DNA of 51,387 nt, from contig JAAYBL010000019.1 of NCBI GenBank assembly GCA_012718945.1, positions 1-51,387 on the forward strand, read 5' to 3'. Below, piece by piece: positions 49,162 through 51,387 of this stretch; the first letter of the stretch is position 1; each line of letters opens with the position of its first letter. The DNA is from Bacteroidales bacterium (GTDB taxonomy: Bacteria > Bacteroidota > Bacteroidia > Bacteroidales > UBA1402). The translations under genes and the position numbers were made by a program. The notes beneath the pieces are model-generated. The model did no database searches. It saw only the letters and a list, made by a program, of their open reading frames with translations, and was not told where the DNA came from.

Positions 49162-49914
49162 TTACTTGATGCGTTTCATGTTTTGTTGAGTGAAGAAGGA
49201 GGCTGGGAATTCCTCGTTGAAACGGATGGTTTGCACAGTGATTCTGGTCTTGTGGTCGGGCTCGTCGGCGGGCAATATGTCCATGACAGAGGGTAGCAGT
49301 CGTCCGTCAAACTGCTTCCGGTTGCTGGCTATGTGTGTTTTTACCAGCAATTCATCTTCGTCGTAGAATTCACTTTTGATAATGAGCTCGTCCTGCACGG
49401 TAATCCATAATCTGATCTTGCCCCAAACGACAGCGGCGTTTTCCAAAGGGGTCAGTTCAACGACATGGCAGAGGCCTTCCGATAGGTTCTCCTGGTTGAG
49501 TAGTTTGTGGCGGTAGTCCTTGACCAGGGATGATTCCTTGAGAACGTCATCGTTGGAAAAATCCGAACCCATCCAACCTTGCGACAGCATGGAAGGCGGT
49601 AGTTTGATCAAACGTTGGATGGTGGGATTCCAGTTCCAGATGTTGTTACCGGTTTTGAGAAAGCTTTGTCCTTTTTCCCTGGCTGGAGCGGTGATGAGCG
49701 TCAATGCATCCCCTTCCCTGGTGACCCAACTCTTGAAAGCAAGGGTGCGTTGATACGTTGGCCTGATGATGGTCATGCTCATTTCACTGTAGCTGGAGCG
49801 TTCACCGTTGTATCTGGCATCGGCCTTGCGTACCAGTTCTTTTGCATCTTGAGCATGGATGGGTTGCAACAATATAAAGCAGCCTATGCTGATCAGTACG
49901 TTGAGTCTATTCAT
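49162..49914 (-). CDS. LolA-like periplasmic protein (outer membrane lipoprotein-sorting protein family)
   Basis: A 250 aa secreted protein with signal MNRLNVLISIGCFILLQPIHAQ. The mature part begins DAKELVRKADARYNGERSSY and follows the pattern of COG2834 / LolA_like proteins, whose unclosed beta-barrel carries a lipid chain: MTIIRPTYQRTLAFKSWVTR, DALTLITAPAREKGQSFLKT, NIWNWNPTIQRLIKLPPSML and the late DELIIKSEFYDEDELLVKTH. The start is set at 49914; the ORF-track start adds 31 unlikely residues. As first gene of the cassette it would accept the substrate from the permeases and pass it to the barrel. It is not the ordinary LolA of lipoprotein transport. Confidence 0.85.
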   Translation of the reverse strand: MNRLNVLISIGCFILLQPIHAQDAKELVRKADARYNGERSSYSEMSMTIIRPTYQRTLAFKSWVTREGDALTLITAPAREKGQSFLKTGNNIWNWNPTIQRLIKLPPSMLSQGWMGSDFSNDDVLKESSLVKDYRHKLLNQENLSEGLCHVVELTPLENAAVVWGKIRLWITVQDELIIKSEFYDEDELLVKTHIASNRKQFDGRLLPSVMDILPADEPDHKTRITVQTIRFNEEFPASFFTQQNMKRIK

Positions 49915-49983
49915 GATGGTCAAGTGGTGAAGATATACGGAATGGTTGGAAGGCTTTGCCTCCCCTGTGTACCCGATGTCCCG

Positions 49984-50015
49984 TAAAAATACGAAGCAAC
50001 CGCGCATCAGCCAAA
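49984..50015 (-). promoter_or_regulatory. Probable promoter of the LolA-like/ABC/barrel cassette
   Basis: On the minus strand TTTG (50012-50015) is followed after 20 bases by TATTTTTA (49984-49991), one mismatch from TAnnTTTG. It lies about 70 bases before the ATG of the LolA-like gene. Confidence 0.45.
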
Positions 50016-50128
50016 TAAAGGGTGGAATTTATTTTTAAAATGGTCGAAGAATTAAAGAAAAGGGCTACTCACGTCAATTTTAACCCCAATAATAACGGAT
50101 AATCCACATATCACAGCAGACAAAACTG

Positions 50129-50136
50129 TATACTTG
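50129..50136 (+). promoter_or_regulatory. Possible -7 box of the GH28 gene (one mismatch)
   Basis: TATACTTG differs from TAnnTTTG at one base and lies 26 bases before the ATG at 50163. No clear -33 element is present. Confidence 0.35.
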
Positions 50137-50162
50137 CACCACAATTTTTGCCCCGACGAACT

Positions 50163-51387
50163 ATGAAGTTGTTTTCAACCATTTACTTGACCGCGCTGTG
50201 TGCTATGACACTGACAGCCTGCACGACCTCTAATCCGTATCCCTACGAAGCCTTGTACAAAGAACTACCTTTTGACATGCCCAGGGTGGAGCGTCCCGTT
50301 TTCCCCGACAAACAAGTCTCCATCACCGATTTTGGTGGTGTGGGCGATGGGGTGACCCTCAATACGGAGGCCTTTGAGAAAGCCATGGCCGGTTTGTCCG
50401 AGCAAGGAGGGGGACGTTTGGTTGTTCCCTTTGGTGTGTGGTTCACAGGTCCGATTACATTGCGCTCAAACATCAACCTTCATTTGGAAAAGGGAGCGCT
50501 TATCTTGTTTACACCCGACAAATCGGCTTACCCCTTGGTTTTGACCTCTTTTGAAGGATTGGAAACCAGGCGTTGCCAATCGCCCATCTCAGGCAAAGAA
50601 CTGGAAAACATAGCTATTACCGGCGAGGGCGTTATCAACGGTTCAGGTGAAGCCTGGAGACCTTTGAAGCGTGCCAAGGTGACGGAAAGCCATTGGAAAA
50701 AAGTGGTCGCATCTGGTGGCGTTCTTCAGAACAAAGACATCTGGTATCCTTCTGAAAATGCCATGAGGGGCGCCCAATTGAGCGAAACGAACCTGAATGT
50801 GCCCAGAAAACCCCTGACAGAGACTGAATGGATGGATATCAAAGATTTCTTAAGGCCAGTCATGGTCAGTCTGATTAGTTGCAAGAACGTGTTGCTGGAA
50901 GGCGTACTGTTTGAAAATTCTCCCGGTTGGAACCTGCACCCCCTGATGTGCGAGAACGTAATCATCGACAATGTGTTTGTGCGCAATCCTAGTTTTGCCC
51001 AAAACGGTGATGGACTTGACCTGGAATCCTGCAAGAATGCTCTCATTGTCAATTCCACCTTCGATGTGGGTGACGATGCCATCTGTCTCAAATCGGGTAA
51101 AGATGCCGAAGGACGACGCAGGGGCATCCCCACAGAGAATGTAATCATCGACAACTGCACCGTGTTTAAAGGGCACGGCGGTTTCGTCGTCGGCAGTGAA
51201 ATGTCGGGGGGCGTGCGTAATGTGTCTGTCTCCAACTGTGCCTTCCTGGGTACTGATGTGGGTTTACGCTTTAAAAGTACCAGAGGACGTGGTGGCGTGG
51301 TTGAAAACATCTTTGTCAATCAAATCAGTATGTTCGACATTGTAACCGACTCCTTTTTGTTCGACCTTTTCTATGGTGGCAAGTCTG
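50163..51387 (+). CDS. Glycoside hydrolase family 28 (polygalacturonase-like) lipoprotein, 3' truncated by window
   Basis: Absent from the ORF track because it runs off the window; 408 codons are visible. The start MKLFSTIYLTALCAMTLTAC is a lipoprotein signal with Cys 20. The parallel beta-helix follows, opening VSITDFGGVGDGVTLNTEAF. All GH28 active-site motifs are present: NGDGLDLESC (the NTD position reads NGD), VGDDAICLKSG with the Asp pair, GHGGFVVGSE with the catalytic His, and RFKSTRGRGG at the RIK position. It therefore most likely cleaves galacturonan or a related pectic chain at the cell surface or in the periplasm. It diverges from the ABC cassette and may open a pectin locus beyond the window. 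Confidence 0.92.
   Translation, partial: MKLFSTIYLTALCAMTLTACTTSNPYPYEALYKELPFDMPRVERPVFPDKQVSITDFGGVGDGVTLNTEAFEKAMAGLSEQGGGRLVVPFGVWFTGPITLRSNINLHLEKGALILFTPDKSAYPLVLTSFEGLETRRCQSPISGKELENIAITGEGVINGSGEAWRPLKRAKVTESHWKKVVASGGVLQNKDIWYPSENAMRGAQLSETNLNVPRKPLTETEWMDIKDFLRPVMVSLISCKNVLLEGVLFENSPGWNLHPLMCENVIIDNVFVRNPSFAQNGDGLDLESCKNALIVNSTFDVGDDAICLKSGKDAEGRRRGIPTENVIIDNCTVFKGHGGFVVGSEMSGGVRNVSVSNCAFLGTDVGLRFKSTRGRGGVVENIFVNQISMFDIVTDSFLFDLFYGGKS

Noticed and set aside
49162-49914. Naming the LolA-like protein lolA
   Set aside because: It belongs to the longer LolA_like/COG2834 type and sits in an exporter cassette; ordinary LolA function is not supported.
1-51387. Mobile elements, CRISPR arrays, tRNA or rRNA genes
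   Set aside because: I looked for transposase-like ORFs, regularly spaced repeats and cloverleaf/rRNA segments on both strands and saw none. A dedicated tRNA or repeat scan could still find a short element I missed.

Overview
This window looks like chromosomal DNA from a member of the Bacteroidota, most likely order Bacteroidales. The evidence is a SusC/SusD pair, NigD-like lipoproteins, DUF4249 with a TonB receptor, the type IX secretion proteins PorX and PorW/SprE, many -7 boxes of the Bacteroidota type TAnnTTTG, and few Shine-Dalgarno sequences. Base composition is close to even. I saw no rRNA, tRNA, CRISPR array, insertion sequence, prophage or integrase. The genus cannot be named from sequence reading alone.

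Layout. 1-4.0 kb: the end of an RluD-type pseudouridine synthase, D-Ala-D-Ala ligase, an unusual acyltransferase and two NigD-like lipoproteins. 4.0-8.9 kb: an AI-2E/PerM transporter divergent from a PBP4-type peptidase, a conserved hypothetical, rsmI and a coiled-coil lipoprotein closed by a terminator. 8.9-16.1 kb: a 540-base regulatory gap, then susC, susD and a large surface lipoprotein, closed by a terminator. 16.2-19.1 kb: an M16 peptidase with its own promoter and terminator. 19.2-24.3 kb: terC divergent from hflX plus a URO-D-like protein, then class I fumarase and a bidirectional terminator. 24.3-26.5 kb: the minus-strand pyrH-frr-rsgA run. 26.6-29.05 kb: small genes (TPR protein, birA, yraN, ribbon-helix-helix protein, tadA). 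29.0-34.1 kb: the minus-strand overlapping run psd-pssA-DUF4834-TonB receptor-DUF4249. 34.3-38.2 kb: dnaE and trxA. 38.2-44.3 kb: the minus-strand run aroA-porW-porX-tsaE. 44.4-49.9 kb: a minus-strand five-gene cassette with a LolA-like protein, two FtsX-type permeases, a LolD-type ATPase and an outer-membrane barrel. 50.2 kb to the end: a GH28 pectinase cut by the window edge.

How the genes work together. Most are housekeeping genes for translation, cell wall, phospholipids, nucleotide metabolism and replication. The accessory content is mainly envelope biology. The SusCD system and the TonB receptor/DUF4249 pair import nutrients across the outer membrane. The porW-porX pair belongs to type IX secretion and its control. 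The LolA-like/ABC/barrel cassette has parts for the inner membrane, periplasm and outer membrane, and looks like a complete exporter of unknown substrate. It is the best candidate here for an under-described system. A second theme is compact intergenic regulation: several divergent pairs are driven by facing TAnnTTTG boxes, some leaving leaders of only about 0-15 nt. These boxes often settle which start codon is real, because the longest ORF would begin upstream of its own promoter.
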